Part shown: positions 42,489 through 52,167 of the stretch, piece after piece
How positions within the stretch are numbered: position 1 is the first letter of the stretch
Layout: every line of letters starts with the position of its first letter
From: Saccharopolyspora erythraea NRRL 2338
GTDB lineage: Bacteria; Actinomycetota; Actinomycetes; Mycobacteriales; Pseudonocardiaceae
Reading direction: 5' to 3'
DNA: 64,000 bases
NCBI RefSeq assembly: GCF_000062885.1
Contig: NC_009142.1
Location: forward strand, 5,259,584 to 5,323,583
The notes under the pieces: generated by a model
Told to the model about the DNA's origin: nothing
Databases searched by the model: none
Seen by the model: only the letters and a program-made list of their open reading frames with translations
Program-made: the position numbers and the translations under genes

Positions 42489-43226
42489 CTACCGAACGCG
42501 TGCGCCGGTGATGAAGAACCCTTCGCCCACCGGTCGCGCGAACTCCGGCAGCAGGTCGTCGAAGCGCTCGCCCCGCCGGAACCCGCCGGCGGCGAGGATC
42601 GCCTGCGCGCGCTGCGGGGTCAGCCCCTTCCAGTTCGGCGTAGCCCGGCCGATGCGGACGTAGTCGCGCAGGAGCCTCCAGGCGAACCCGTGGTCGCCAC
42701 CCGGTCGCAGCGACGCGAGCAGCCGCCTGCCGTCGCCGCGCCAGGTGTGCCAGGTGCTGTCGGCGATCAGCACCGCGCCACCCGGCCGGAGCACTCGGCT
42801 CCACGCGGCAGTGGCCCGCACGGGTGCGGGCAGCGTCCAGAGCACGTACCGCGCGGTGACGAGGTCGAAAGTGCTCGCGAGATCTTCGACGTCGTGCGCC
42901 CCGCACTCGCGGAAACTCACATCGACGCCGCGGCGCTCGGCTTCCTCCCGCGCATAGCCGAGCATCGTCGCGGAGGGGTCGACCGCGGTGACGCGGTGCC
43001 CCAACTCGGCCAGCAGCGTCGAGAGGAACCCCGTGCCCGTGCCGACATCCAGCACATCGAGAGGCCCGGCACCGCCCGGACGCAGGGCGGGCACGATCTT
43101 CTCGCACGCCGTGCGCCACGCATCGCGCCGGTCCGCGCTGAAACGCCGGTAGAAGCGGTTGTAGTCGCGGGCCCGCCGGTCCCAGTTCCGCCGCACCGCG
43201 TCGAGAGCGCCGTTGACGTCGCCCAC
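42489..43226 (-). CDS. class I SAM-dependent methyltransferase (UbiE-like)
   Basis: Protein of 245 residues. Motif I is VLDVGTGTGFLSTLLAELGH, beta2 ends VTAVDPSATMLGYAREEAER, and DLVTARYVLWTLPAPVRATA plus RVLRPGGAVLIADS give the UbiE/YcgJ pattern. A C-terminal segment after DSTWHTWRGDGRRL is likely substrate-binding. AAGGAG lies 9 bases before GTG 43226, preferred over the TTG at 43235 which is too close. It is divergent from metE, 250 bp before its riboswitch promoter. Substrate unknown. Confidence 0.87.
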   Translation of the reverse strand: MGDVNGALDAVRRNWDRRARDYNRFYRRFSADRRDAWRTACEKIVPALRPGGAGPLDVLDVGTGTGFLSTLLAELGHRVTAVDPSATMLGYAREEAERRGVDVSFRECGAHDVEDLASTFDLVTARYVLWTLPAPVRATAAWSRVLRPGGAVLIADSTWHTWRGDGRRLLASLRPGGDHGFAWRLLRDYVRIGRATPNWKGLTPQRAQAILAAGGFRRGERFDDLLPEFARPVGEGFFITGARVR

Positions 43227-43447
43227 CCGTACCAACTCCTTCCAGCCCGATCACCGCATCCGGCACGACCGTATGGCCCGGTGCGCGGTGTGGCTTCGCG
43301 GGGTTCCACGGCCGCTGAGCGAAACCGAAGACCGCCGGATGTGACCGGCCTCTCATGATGCGGCTCAGGCGCGTGAACGACGACTTCAGACCGGAGTTGC
43401 CGTCCCGCCGATGCACGCATTCCGATGCGACCACCCTTCGGGAGGGC

Positions 43448-43475
43448 TTGCCAACCGAGAGCGGGTCACTAGCCT
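43448..43475 (+). promoter_or_regulatory. metE promoter
   Basis: TTGCCA (43448-43453) and TAGCCT (43470-43475) with a 16-bp spacer form a good sigma-70-type promoter. Transcription would begin near 43482, at the 5' edge of the riboswitch. Confidence 0.6.
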
Positions 43476-43483
43476 GTCGTGTG

Positions 43484-43730
43484 CTGGTGGTTCGTCCGCC
43501 ACGGACGCGGCCGAGAGCCGCGACCGCGGCGGTCGAGGCAAGAGGGAACCCGGTGCGAATCCGGGACTGCCCCGCAGCGGTGAGCGGGAACGAACGCCGT
43601 CCCCGGTCCGAGGAGACCGGGAACAGCACTGGACCACAGCGTCTGGGAAGCGACGGCCAGTAGGAACACCCGGCCACGACGAGGCCGGGAAGCGCCCGCG
43701 AGTCCGAAGACCTGCCACCGGTGCGTGCAC
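43484..43730 (+). ncRNA. cobalamin (AdoCbl) riboswitch
   Basis: The conserved core GGGAACCCGGTGCGAATCCG starts at 43544 and continues to the GCCCCGCAGCGGTGA block. The B12 box AGTCCGAAGACCTGCC is at 43701-43716, close to consensus. P1-P3 arms (GGACGCGG, CCGCGACC, GGTCGAGG region) lie 5' of the core. It is directly upstream of metE, the B12-independent methionine synthase, the classic target: with cobalamin present, MetE is repressed. The hairpin GCGTGCAC/GTGCACGC at 43723-43742 and pairing near the ribosome site are candidates for the expression platform. Confidence 0.92.
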
Positions 43731-43870
43731 ACCCGTGCACGCCGATCCGAGGTCTCGAGGGAGGACCTGGCGGATGCCCACCGCGGCTGCCCGACGCTGC
43801 CCGCTGGCGCTCCCGCACACCCTCGCCCGGACCTCGGAGCCCATGCCGTCGAGCTCGCGAGGAGAGGGCG

Positions 43871-46156
43871 TTGACCACCAAGATCGGATCGACCGTACTC
43901 GGCTACCCCCGGATCGGACCGAACCGGGAACTCAAGCGCGCGCTGGAAAGCTACTGGGCTTCGCGCAGCGGCGCGGAGGACCTGCGTGAGGTCGCGCGCC
44001 GGCTGCGCGTCGACACCTGGCGCACGCTTCAGGACGCGGGGCTGGACTCGGTCCCCGGCAACACGTTCTCGTACTACGACCAGGTGCTCGACACCGCGGT
44101 CACCTTCGGTGCGGTGCCCCCGCGCTACACCGAGCTGGGGCTGAACCCGCTGGACACCTACTTCGCCATGGCTCGAGGCGTGGACTCGACGCCGCCGCTG
44201 GAGATGACGAAGTGGTTCGACACCAACTACCACTACCTCGTTCCCGAGATCGGCCCGGACACGCGGTTCTCGCTGAGCGACCGGACTCCGGTGCGGCTGT
44301 TCCAGGAAGCCGCGGACCTGGGCGTCACCACGCGGCCGGTGCTCGTCGGCCCGCTGACCTTCCTGCTGCTGTCCAAGTCCGCCGAAGGAGCGCCGGAGTC
44401 GTTCCACCCGCTGGACAAGCTCGACGAGTTGCTGACCGCATACGCCGAACTGCTCGGTGAGCTCAAGCGGGCCGGGGCCGAGTGGGTTCAACTCGACGAG
44501 CCCGCCTTCGCCGCCGACCGCTCGCAGACGGAGCTGGACGCGCTGCGCGCCGCCTACCGCAAGCTCGGTGAGCTGGAGGGCCGGCCGAACCTGCTGGTGG
44601 CCGGCTACTTCGGCGACCTCGGCGACGCGCTGGACGTGCTGGCCTCCGCCCCGGTCGATGCGCTCGGCGTCGACCTCGTCGCCGGATCCTCCACTGTGGA
44701 CAAGCTGCCGACGCTGTCCGGGCTGCGGAACAAGACGCTCGTCGCCGGACTCGTCGACGGCCGCAACATCTGGCGCACCGACCTCGACAAGGCGCTGACC
44801 ACCGGCGCGACCCTGCTGGGCCTGGCCGGGGAGGTCGCCGTCAGCACCTCGTGCTCGCTGCTGCACGTGCCCTACGACGTCGAGGCCGAGGAGCGGATCG
44901 ACCCGCAGGTCAAGTCCTGGCTGGCCTTCGCCGTGCAGAAGGTGCGCGAGGTCGTCGTGCTGGGCCGCGCGCTGCGCGAGGGACGCGACGCCGTCGCCGA
45001 CGAACTCGCCGCAGCCGCCGCGGTCGCCGACCGCGCCAAGGCCGACCGCGTACGCAACAACCACGTCCGGGCCCGGCTGCAATCGCTGCGGCCCGAGCAC
45101 TCCCGCCGCAGCGACTACGCGCTGCGGCGGGAGGCGCAGGAGAAGTCGCTGCGGCTGCCTCCGCTGCCGACGACGACCATCGGTTCCTTCCCGCAGACCA
45201 CCGACGTCCGCAAGGCGCGGGCGGAACTGCGCAACGGCACCATCGACGAGGCCGCCTACGAGCAGCGCATGCGCGACGAGATCCAGCGCGTGATCGAACT
45301 GCAGGAGGGCCTCGGACTGGACGTGCTGGTGCACGGCGAGCCCGAGCGCAACGACATGGTGCAGTACTTCTCCGAGCTCATGGAGGGATTCGTCAGCACC
45401 CACAAGGGCTGGGTGCAGTCCTACGGTTCGCGGTGCGTGCGCCCGCCGATCCTGTTCGGCGACGTCTCCCGCCCGGACCCCATGACCGTCGAGTGGGCCA
45501 CCTACGCCCAGAAGCTCACCGATAAGCCGGTCAAGGGCATGCTCACCGGCCCGGTGACCATCCTGGCGTGGTCGTTCGTCCGCGACGACCAGCCGCTGGC
45601 CGACACAGCCGGGCAGGTCGCGCTGGCCATCCGCGACGAGGTGCGCGACCTCGAGTCGGCGGGCATCCGGGTGGTCCAGGTCGACGAGCCCGCGCTGCGC
45701 GAGCTGCTGCCGCTGCGCTCGGTCCGGCACGAGGAGTACCTGGACTGGGCGGTGGAGTCGTTCCGGCTGGCCACCTCCGGGGTCGCCGACTCCACTCAGA
45801 TCCACACCCACCTGTGCTACTCGGAGTTCGGTGACGTGATCAACGCGATCGTCGCGCTGGACGCCGACGTCACCAGCATCGAGGCGGCCCGCTCCCGCAT
45901 GGAGGTGCTGGCCGACCTCAACGCGGTCGGCTTCGCCAGGGGCGTCGGTCCCGGCGTGTACGACATCCACTCGCCGCGCGTGCCCGAGACCGAGGAGGTG
46001 ACGGCCCTCCTGCGCGCCGCGCTGGAGGCCGTTCCGGCCCAGCGGCTGTGGGTCAACCCCGACTGCGGTCTGAAGACCCGGGGCTACACCGAGGTCGAGG
46101 CCGCCCTGAAGAACGTGGTCAGCGCGACCGCCGCGGTGCGCCCGACACTGCGCTGA
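43871..46156 (+). CDS. metE: cobalamin-independent methionine synthase
   Basis: Enzyme of 761 residues, normal for MetE. It transfers a methyl group from 5-methyltetrahydropteroyl-triglutamate to homocysteine. The N-terminal domain starts [20 protein letters not shown]. Zinc ligands in the C-terminal barrel are visible: the HTHLCYSEF motif, and the [12 protein letters not shown] cysteine; [19 protein letters not shown] and [11 protein letters not shown] are conserved. The start is taken as TTG 43871 since GAGGAGAGGG lies before it and the conserved N-terminus begins there; no in-frame ATG fits. Controlled by the upstream cobalamin riboswitch. Confidence 0.96.
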   Translation: MTTKIGSTVLGYPRIGPNRELKRALESYWASRSGAEDLREVARRLRVDTWRTLQDAGLDSVPGNTFSYYDQVLDTAVTFGAVPPRYTELGLNPLDTYFAMARGVDSTPPLEMTKWFDTNYHYLVPEIGPDTRFSLSDRTPVRLFQEAADLGVTTRPVLVGPLTFLLLSKSAEGAPESFHPLDKLDELLTAYAELLGELKRAGAEWVQLDEPAFAADRSQTELDALRAAYRKLGELEGRPNLLVAGYFGDLGDALDVLASAPVDALGVDLVAGSSTVDKLPTLSGLRNKTLVAGLVDGRNIWRTDLDKALTTGATLLGLAGEVAVSTSCSLLHVPYDVEAEERIDPQVKSWLAFAVQKVREVVVLGRALREGRDAVADELAAAAAVADRAKADRVRNNHVRARLQSLRPEHSRRSDYALRREAQEKSLRLPPLPTTTIGSFPQTTDVRKARAELRNGTIDEAAYEQRMRDEIQRVIELQEGLGLDVLVHGEPERNDMVQYFSELMEGFVSTHKGWVQSYGSRCVRPPILFGDVSRPDPMTVEWATYAQKLTDKPVKGMLTGPVTILAWSFVRDDQPLADTAGQVALAIRDEVRDLESAGIRVVQVDEPALRELLPLRSVRHEEYLDWAVESFRLATSGVADSTQIHTHLCYSEFGDVINAIVALDADVTSIEAARSRMEVLADLNAVGFARGVGPGVYDIHSPRVPETEEVTALLRAALEAVPAQRLWVNPDCGLKTRGYTEVEAALKNVVSATAAVRPTLR

Positions 46157-46163
46157 CCGCCGG

Positions 46164-46212
46164 GCCGCGGGCGGTGCCGTCGCGTCGCAGAACCACCGGC
46201 ACCGCCCGCGGC
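46164..46212. terminator. strong terminator between metE and protease
   Basis: GCCGCGGGCGGTGCCG (46164-46179) and CGGCACCGCCCGCGGC (46197-46212) form a perfect 16-bp stem with 17-base loop, 7 bp after the metE stop. The convergent protease ends at 46341, so it may serve both. Confidence 0.88.
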
Positions 46213-46340
46213 GCCATCCCTGGTAATCAACGTGGGGTGATCGCGAGAAATGCGGCCGCACCACGAGTGCCCGACGCGGCTGGCGTGCAGTCGCGTCGGG
46301 CGGTCGCAAGTGGACGGACCGCTTCTGCGCGGTGGAACCG

Positions 46341-47117
46341 TCAGCCGCCGATCTGCTGGTCGATCCAGTCGGTGTAGGCGGTCACGTCGGTCCAGATGCC
46401 GGGGCCGGTCGCGCACTTCGGGTCGTCGTCCCCGTCGCGGCTGGTGGCTCCGATGAGCTGCCACTCGCCGGGGCGGCCCACGACCTGGGGTCCGCCGGAG
46501 TCACCGAAGCAGCCCATCGCGTCGGGCGTGTCGCTGTCGGTGCACAGCTCGGTGCCGCCGTCGAAGTTCGTGCACCGGGCGTCGTCCACGAGCTCGGTGT
46601 CCAGTTCCTGGAGCGTGACCGGCAGTTCCGGGCACTGCTGCTCATCGTCGCAAGTCATACCCCAGCCGATGATGCGGGTGGCCGTGCCCGCCGCACCCGG
46701 GTCCGGTGCGATCGCGATCGGCTTCTGCTCCACGGCGTGGTCCAGCTTCAGCAGCGCGATGTCCCCGCCGGGGCCCGCGCCGCCGTTGTAGTCGGGGTGG
46801 ACGATGGCCTGGGTGACCTTGGCCTCGGAGCCGCCGCCGGTGCGGTCCGTGCTGCCGATCCGGGCCGTCATCCCGTCCGGCGCACCGACGCAGTGCGCCG
46901 CCGTGACCACCCAGTCGGGCCGGATCAGGCTGCCGCCGCAGCCGTGCTGCCCGCCCTGCTGGAGCGAGACCATGAAGGAGTACTGCTCGGTGGCGTCGTG
47001 GCCACCGATGATGAACGGCCGGGTGTCCGCGGTGGCCACCGAACCGGGTAAGACCAGAGCGGCTCCCGCAAGGATCCCACCGACCAGAGACAGCGTTCGT
47101 CGTGCGGCGCCAGGCAT
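46341..47117 (-). CDS. secreted trypsin-like serine protease (S1)
   Basis: Exported protease of 258 residues. The signal peptide is RRTLSLVGGILAGAALVLPG to SVATADT; the mature enzyme would begin IIGGHDAT, the typical activation N-terminus. The triad is complete: His in VVTAAHCVG, Asp in GGDIALLKLDH, Ser in CFGDSGGPQVVG. Six cysteines can form three disulfides, including the C-terminal pair. GAGGGG precedes ATG 47117. The S1 pocket residue six before the serine is Asp (in DTPDAMGCFGDSGGP), suggesting trypsin-like specificity for Arg/Lys. Confidence 0.92.
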   Translation of the reverse strand: MPGAARRTLSLVGGILAGAALVLPGSVATADTRPFIIGGHDATEQYSFMVSLQQGGQHGCGGSLIRPDWVVTAAHCVGAPDGMTARIGSTDRTGGGSEAKVTQAIVHPDYNGGAGPGGDIALLKLDHAVEQKPIAIAPDPGAAGTATRIIGWGMTCDDEQQCPELPVTLQELDTELVDDARCTNFDGGTELCTDSDTPDAMGCFGDSGGPQVVGRPGEWQLIGATSRDGDDDPKCATGPGIWTDVTAYTDWIDQQIGG

Positions 47118-47232
47118 TCGCGCCCCCTCGTAGATCGACTGCACTTACCGCGTCGACCGTATTCATCCGGAGGTGCCTGGACATCAACCTGATGGACAGG
47201 TTCCGATCTTCTTTCGTGCGAGGCTTCTCTGA

Positions 47233-47263
47233 CCGTTCGGCCGATGTGCTCCCGGCCGAACGG
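47233..47263 (-). terminator. inverted repeat after the PF04672 methyltransferase
   Basis: CCGTTCGGCCG (47233-47243) and CGGCCGAACGG (47253-47263) form a perfect 11-bp stem with 9-base loop. It lies between the methyltransferase stop (47331) and the protease start (47117), both on the minus strand, so it may terminate the former. Confidence 0.55.
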
Positions 47264-47330
47264 CTGCTACTCCCGCCGTCGCGGTCTTTCGGCGACGCGG
47301 CGGGATCGACCGCCGCACACGACGTCGCGG

Positions 47331-48131
47331 TCAGGGCTTCCGGGCGATGGCCCCGTACATGGCGATGTCGGCTTCGGGGATCTGCCGGTAGGTGTCGTCG
47401 TCGGGGCGCCACTTGTGCATCTGGACAATGCCGGGGTCGACCAGTTCGAGACCGTCGAAGAAGCGCTCGGTCTGGGAGAGGTCGCGCCAGCGCAGGGTCT
47501 CGCCGTGTTCGTGGTAGGTGCGGCGGACCTCGGCGAGCATCTCCGGGGCGAAGTCGTCGGTGGCGACCGTTGCCGCCAGGTGGCTGCCGGAGGGCAGCAC
47601 GTCGACGATGCGCCGCACGACGTCCAGCGCCTCGTCGTCGTCCTCGATGAAGTGCACCACCGCGATGAGCATCAGCCCGATCGGCCGGTTCGGGTCGAGG
47701 GTCTCGCGGAATTCCGGAGAGGACAGGATCGTGTCCGGGTCCCGGAGGTCGGCCTCGACGTAGGCGGTACGGCCCTGCTCACTGCCGGCCATCAGCGCGC
47801 GGGCGTGGACCAGCACGATGGGGTCGTTGTCGGTGTAGACGATGCGGGCGTCCGGGCGCACCTCCTGCACGACCTCGTGCAGGTTCGGCGGGGTGGGGAT
47901 GCCGGTGCCGATGTCGAGGAACTGGTCGATCCCGCACTCGGTGGCCAGGTAGCGGCCCGCGCGATGCATGAACTCGCGGTTGGCGCGCATGTGGACCGGC
48001 AGCGCGGGCCAGATCCGCTTGGTGGCCTCGGCCGCGGCCCGGTCTACGGCGTAGTTGTCCTTGCCGCCGAGGATGTAGTCGTAGATCCGCGCACCGTGCG
48101 CCCGATCCGTGCCAAGGTCGACGTCGTTCAT
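47331..48131 (-). CDS. SAM-dependent methyltransferase, PF04672 (DUF574) family
   Basis: Protein of 266 residues. It opens with the family signature RAHGARIYDYILGGKDNYAV and has FLDIGTGIPTPPNLHEVVQE as motif I, YTDNDPIVLVHARALM at beta2, and the IGLMLIAVVHFIEDDDEA stretch. This family is almost confined to actinomycetes, where it is highly multiplied; its substrates are largely unknown. GGAAGGAG precedes ATG 48131. The gene upstream on the same strand is the LURP-one-like gene, 100 bp away. Confidence 0.92.
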   Translation of the reverse strand: MNDVDLGTDRAHGARIYDYILGGKDNYAVDRAAAEATKRIWPALPVHMRANREFMHRAGRYLATECGIDQFLDIGTGIPTPPNLHEVVQEVRPDARIVYTDNDPIVLVHARALMAGSEQGRTAYVEADLRDPDTILSSPEFRETLDPNRPIGLMLIAVVHFIEDDDEALDVVRRIVDVLPSGSHLAATVATDDFAPEMLAEVRRTYHEHGETLRWRDLSQTERFFDGLELVDPGIVQMHKWRPDDDTYRQIPEADIAMYGAIARKP

Positions 48132-48230
48132 CGTGCTCCTTCCGACCTCGGCGCCACACGAGCGTTCAAGATCAACATCAATATTGTCGTTCGTCCATCC
48201 GCGGGCGTCAAGGAACCGCGGGCCGCGAGG

Positions 48231-48836
48231 TCAGCGGGACTGCAGGGCGTCCAACGCGATGGCCTGGGCGAGCACGAGTCGGCGGTCCAGGTCCGGATCG
48301 TCGATCCGCACCAGGTAGTGGTCCCGGAACCGGGTCTTCTTGTCCACCGCGCCCACCGCACTCGCGTCCTGGACGAAGTCGAAGTGGTACCGCAACGGGA
48401 ACGGCAGGTCGCCCACCCACGGAAGGGCACCCCAGACCCGGCGGAACACCGCGATGCCCATGCTGCGCTCGCGGACGGTGATCGGCTGCCGGCCGGGCTG
48501 CTCGAGCTGCCAGGTGGAGCGCAGGAGGGACTTGCCGAACCTCTTGCCGAAGACGCCAACCGAACCCCCCTCCGGCGTCGTCACGTCGTAGGCGCTGGCC
48601 AGGTCGATCACCTTGCGCGCCTGGAATGCCGCGAGCACCGACCGCTTGTTCTCGTCAGCGTAGAGGGTGACGTGTTCCTTGAAGCTCATCCGCTTCTGCT
48701 CGACGAAAGCGACGAGCGGACCCGGCGCGCCCGAACCGTCGTCGGCGAAGATGCGATAGCGGTTGACCATCATGGTGATCTTCTGGTGCATGTGGAACAG
48801 ACGGTGTTGCTGCAAGTCCTGGATCTGCATGGTCAC
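48231..48836 (-). CDS. LURP-one-related / Tubby-C2-like protein
   Basis: Protein of 201 residues predicted as mostly beta strands. FHMHQKITMMVNRYRIFADD near residue 14, the LVAFVEQKRMSFKEHVTLYA stretch and YDVTTPEGGSVGVFGKRFGK, then LVRIDDPDLDRRLVLAQAIAL resemble the LURP-one/scramblase-like domain (Tubby C-terminal fold), which binds phospholipids in other proteins. No membrane anchor is seen. GTG start at 48836; an ATG 6 bases inside is possible. Function in bacteria is unknown. Confidence 0.7.
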   Translation of the reverse strand: MTMQIQDLQQHRLFHMHQKITMMVNRYRIFADDGSGAPGPLVAFVEQKRMSFKEHVTLYADENKRSVLAAFQARKVIDLASAYDVTTPEGGSVGVFGKRFGKSLLRSTWQLEQPGRQPITVRERSMGIAVFRRVWGALPWVGDLPFPLRYHFDFVQDASAVGAVDKKTRFRDHYLVRIDDPDLDRRLVLAQAIALDALQSR

Positions 48837-49021
48837 CGAACCCTCACGTGAATCGACGCGGCCTCGCGGATTGCGACGGGGATTCTCGCAGCCGGCTCAC
48901 CCGGCGGGCAGGCGTGTTCGCAATCGAGTAGCGGACGTCACCCGCACGCAGCGGAGGGCAGGACGCCGTCCAGCCGCTCGTCCACAGTGGTCGCTCTCCG
49001 CTCCCTTGCGGACGGTGGACG

Positions 49022-51346
49022 TCATCGCTGCTCGCGCTGGGCCACCCAGGTCGCGATCTGCAGGCGGGAGGTGAAGCCGAGCTTGACCAGGATGTGCTCG
49101 ACGTGGGCCTCCGCGGTGCGCTGGGAGATGACCAGGTCGGCCGCGATCTCCTTGTTGGACTTGCCCTCGGCGACGAGCGCGGCGACCTCGCGTTCGCGCC
49201 TGGTCAGCGCCAGCTCGCCCTCGGACGCCGTCCCGGCTCGAGCCGGCGCCCGCGCAGCGGAAGTCTCACCCAGGGCGTAAGCCACCGTCCGCTCCTGGTC
49301 CATCCGCTCGCCTTCCTGGCGCGCCGAGTCGAAAACGGCGCCCCGGAGCTGCTCGCGGACCCGCGCCTTGGCCGGTTCACGCCAGGAGCACAGCGTTTCG
49401 GACCCGAACAGCGGCGAGCCGATCAGGTCCCACCGCTTCCCCAACGCCCCGAAGAGCACGGCCGCCCGGCGCGCGTCCCCCTTCGCCGCCGCCACCCAGG
49501 TCAGCACCTCGACGCAGCACGCGATCCCGACCAGATCGTTGAGCTGCTGCTTCTTGCGGAGGGCCGACGACACGTGCTCGGCCGCCTCGTCCGGTTCACC
49601 CGCCGCCCACCACACGACGCCGGTGTTCCACTCCGTCCACGACAGCGCCCAGCGCTCACCGAGCGGTTCGCAGACCGCCCGGCACTCGCGCAGGAAGGCC
49701 ATCGCCCGGTCGACGTCGCCTCGCAGCCCCGCCGTCGACGCCTGCAGCGCGAAGGTGATCAGCCCGGGAGCCGTCCAGCGCCGCGATGCGCGGTGGCGCC
49801 GCAGGGCATCGTCGAGCAACGGACCGGCCGCCGCCAGGTTGCCGTCCCACATCTGCGTGTCGCCGAGGAACTGGATCGCGTGGCTCAGCCCGGTCTCCGC
49901 TCCCAGGCGCCCGGCGAGGCAGCGGCTCTCCTCCAGCAGGGCCAGCGACGCGTCGCGGTCTCCGTGCAGGTGGGCGACCCACCCGTTGATCCACAGCGCC
50001 CGGGCCCGTTCGGCGTTGGGCTCCGCATCCAGGGCCAGGACGCGGTCGAGCCAGTTGCGTCCCTCCCGGACGCAACCGCACGCGACCCAGTAGAACCACA
50101 GCGCGGTGGTCATGCGCAGGCCCGTTCGCGCCTCGCCCGGAGTGGTGGCGCAGTGCTCCAGCGCGGCCCAGAAGTTGGCGCGCTCGACGTTGAGGCGCTT
50201 GATCCAGCCGGCCTGGTGCGGACCGGTCGACTCGGCGTCGGACTGCTCGGCCACGTGCAGGCAGTGGTCGCGGTGCCGACCCAGCAGCGCCGCCTCACCG
50301 CCCGCCTCGGCGAGCCGTTCCCGGCCGTACTGGCGGATCGTCTCCGGCATCCGGTACCGGCTCTGCGCGTGGCTGCCCACCCTGGCCAGGATGGACTTGT
50401 CGATCAGCCCGGCGATGCCGGTGAACACGTCCTGGGTCGTCAACCCGTCACCCGCGCACACGTCCTCGGCGGCGTCGAGGTCGAACTCGCCCGCGAAGAC
50501 CGAGCAACGCGCCCACAGCCGCTGCTCCTGCTCGGTGCACAGGTCGAAGCTCCAGTCGACGGCCGCCCGCAGGCTCCGGTGCCGCGGGGCTACCGTGCGC
50601 GGCCCGCTGCTGAGCAGGTCGAACCGGCTCTCCAGCCGGTCGAGGATGTCGGCGACCGACAGCATGCGCACGCGCACGGCGGCGAGCTCGATCGCCAGGG
50701 GGACACCGTCCAGCCGCCGGCACAGCCGGGCGACCGCCCGCTCGTTGTCCTCGTCGAGCGAGAACTCCGGCAGCACGGCCGCGGCCCGGTCCTCGAAAAG
50801 CCGCATCGCCTCCTGGTCCTTCGCCATCCCCGGGCCGTCTTCCGCAGGAACCCGCAGGGGCGGCACCGGCCAGACCTGCTCCGGGGCGATCCTGAGCGGC
50901 TCGCGGCTGGTCGCGAGCACCCGCAGCCGCGGGGCGGCGGTGAGCAGGACGGCGGTCAGCCGGCCGCACGCGTCCAACAGGTGTTCGCAGTTGTCCAGCA
51001 CGAGCAACAGGTTCCGGCCGGCGAGGTAGTCCACGAGCACCGTTTCCAGGTCTCGCGCGGACCTGTCGTGCAGCCCGATGGCCGCCGCGACGGCGTGCGG
51101 CACGAGCGAGGGGTCGTGCACGTCGGCGAGCTCGACGAGGTGCGCGCCGTCCGGGAAGGCCCGCCGCAGCTCGTGCGCCACGTGCAGCGCCAGCCGGGAC
51201 TTGCCGATGCCGCCGAAGCCGGTCAGCGTGACCAGCCGCGAGTCCGCCAGCGCGCGCCTGAGCCCCGTGGTCGCCTCGCGGCGCCCCACGAAGCTCGTCA
51301 GCTCATGAGGAAGACCAGTCACGTCCGGGAGGGCCACCTGCGTCAC
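49022..51346 (-). CDS. LuxR-family regulator with AAA/NB-ARC ATPase and TPR-like repeats
   Basis: Large regulator of about 774 residues from GTG 51346. Residues 1-300 hold a STAND-type ATPase: VTLTGFGGIGKSRLALHVAH (Walker A) and RNLLLVLDNCEHLLDACGRL (Walker B), with the LATSREPLRIAPEQVW sensor. The middle has helical TPR-like repeats (RALWINGWVAHLHGDRDASL and similar). The C-terminus is a LuxR helix-turn-helix: LTRREREVAALVAEGKSNKE, IAADLVISQRTAEAHVEHIL. This is the ATP-binding LuxR type that links a signal to activation of nearby or distant genes. An alternative start cannot be excluded. A CTACGTACGTAG palindrome lies 160 bp upstream. Confidence 0.88.
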   Translation of the reverse strand: MTQVALPDVTGLPHELTSFVGRREATTGLRRALADSRLVTLTGFGGIGKSRLALHVAHELRRAFPDGAHLVELADVHDPSLVPHAVAAAIGLHDRSARDLETVLVDYLAGRNLLLVLDNCEHLLDACGRLTAVLLTAAPRLRVLATSREPLRIAPEQVWPVPPLRVPAEDGPGMAKDQEAMRLFEDRAAAVLPEFSLDEDNERAVARLCRRLDGVPLAIELAAVRVRMLSVADILDRLESRFDLLSSGPRTVAPRHRSLRAAVDWSFDLCTEQEQRLWARCSVFAGEFDLDAAEDVCAGDGLTTQDVFTGIAGLIDKSILARVGSHAQSRYRMPETIRQYGRERLAEAGGEAALLGRHRDHCLHVAEQSDAESTGPHQAGWIKRLNVERANFWAALEHCATTPGEARTGLRMTTALWFYWVACGCVREGRNWLDRVLALDAEPNAERARALWINGWVAHLHGDRDASLALLEESRCLAGRLGAETGLSHAIQFLGDTQMWDGNLAAAGPLLDDALRRHRASRRWTAPGLITFALQASTAGLRGDVDRAMAFLRECRAVCEPLGERWALSWTEWNTGVVWWAAGEPDEAAEHVSSALRKKQQLNDLVGIACCVEVLTWVAAAKGDARRAAVLFGALGKRWDLIGSPLFGSETLCSWREPAKARVREQLRGAVFDSARQEGERMDQERTVAYALGETSAARAPARAGTASEGELALTRREREVAALVAEGKSNKEIAADLVISQRTAEAHVEHILVKLGFTSRLQIATWVAQREQR

Positions 51347-51503
51347 GACGCACCGCACTCGTCCGCCAACAGCAACCGCACCATCGTTGGCCGGTCCGCG
51401 CGGGGCGCTTCCCGCGAAGACTACTGGACGGTATCCATCCGGCTTGGCCACGAGGAGCCCACGGGCGGGCGAGCGGAGCCAGGGCCGAAGGTCCCGAGAA
51501 GGG

Positions 51504-51515
51504 CTACGTACGTAG
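51504..51515. promoter_or_regulatory. 12-bp palindrome upstream of the LuxR-ATPase gene
   Basis: CTACGTACGTAG is a perfect palindrome between the LuxR-type gene (start 51346, minus) and a small plus-strand ORF. Likely a regulator site; the protein is unknown. Confidence 0.4.
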
Positions 51516-51611
51516 GTTCCTTGGTATTTCTCCCGTCGTCCTACGGGCCCCTCACGGGCGATCGTGGAAATCACCACCAGACCCCCGACCCAGCCCAGGA
51601 CACGACTCGCC

Positions 51612-51854
51612 ATGTACGTCCACCCGACACCAGTCACCCCCACCCACGACGGCCTCGGTTTCTCCCCGCACCGCGGCAACGGCCTGCCCCACAGGCACCA
51701 CGCACCACACGTCTACCGAAACCCCTGCACGCGCACGTGGATCTGCGACTACGAGGGCACCCGCGCCGCTCCCGGACCGGACCGCGCCCGGACCGTGTGC
51801 CGGACCCACCTCGACGCCCTCCGCGTCGCCCTGGGCAACGGCTTCGCCCCGTGA
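51612..51854 (+). CDS. small unknown protein with Cys/His
   Basis: Possible product of 80 residues (a GTG at 51564 would add 16). It is rich in His and Pro at the start (PHRGNGLPHRHHAPHVYRNP) with CTRTWICDYE and VCRTHLDALRVAL later, so a metal-binding site of three cysteines and histidines is possible. AGGA lies 10 bases before ATG 51612. I do not recognise the family. It is divergent from the LuxR-type regulator and could be its target. Confidence 0.35.
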   Translation: MYVHPTPVTPTHDGLGFSPHRGNGLPHRHHAPHVYRNPCTRTWICDYEGTRAAPGPDRARTVCRTHLDALRVALGNGFAP

Positions 51855-51913
51855 GAGTCCTGGCGCGGCCGTAGCGCCCCAAGCGCCTCACCGGTATCCG
51901 TTCACCGCACGAG

Positions 51914-52044
51914 TCACGTTGCCGGTTCCGCGATCGCAGACCGGTCGAAGGTGCCGTCGACGATCAGGCCGCCGTCGACCGGGAGCATCACGCCGGTGAT
52001 GAATCCGGCCTCCGGCGACACCAGGAAGCCGATGGCCGCGGCGT
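51914..52044 (-). pseudogene. C-terminal scrap of an SDR gene
   Basis: The minus-strand frame ending at 51914 reads AAAIGFLVSPEAGFITGVML then PVDGGLIVDGTFDRSAIAEP, the standard end of short-chain dehydrogenases (FLxSxxAxFITG-xxxVDGG). The upstream portion with the cofactor and YxxxK motifs is absent. Only about 40 residues remain. Confidence 0.65.
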
Positions 52045-52167
52045 CAAGGACCGCCCCGCCGACGACGGACGGGTTGCTTCACGCCCGAGCGAGATGCTTC
52101 CCGTGACCGGTCCTGCGGACCGACGCGCGGAAACCTCGTTGATCACCGGCTCCCCGAGTGGTGGGGC

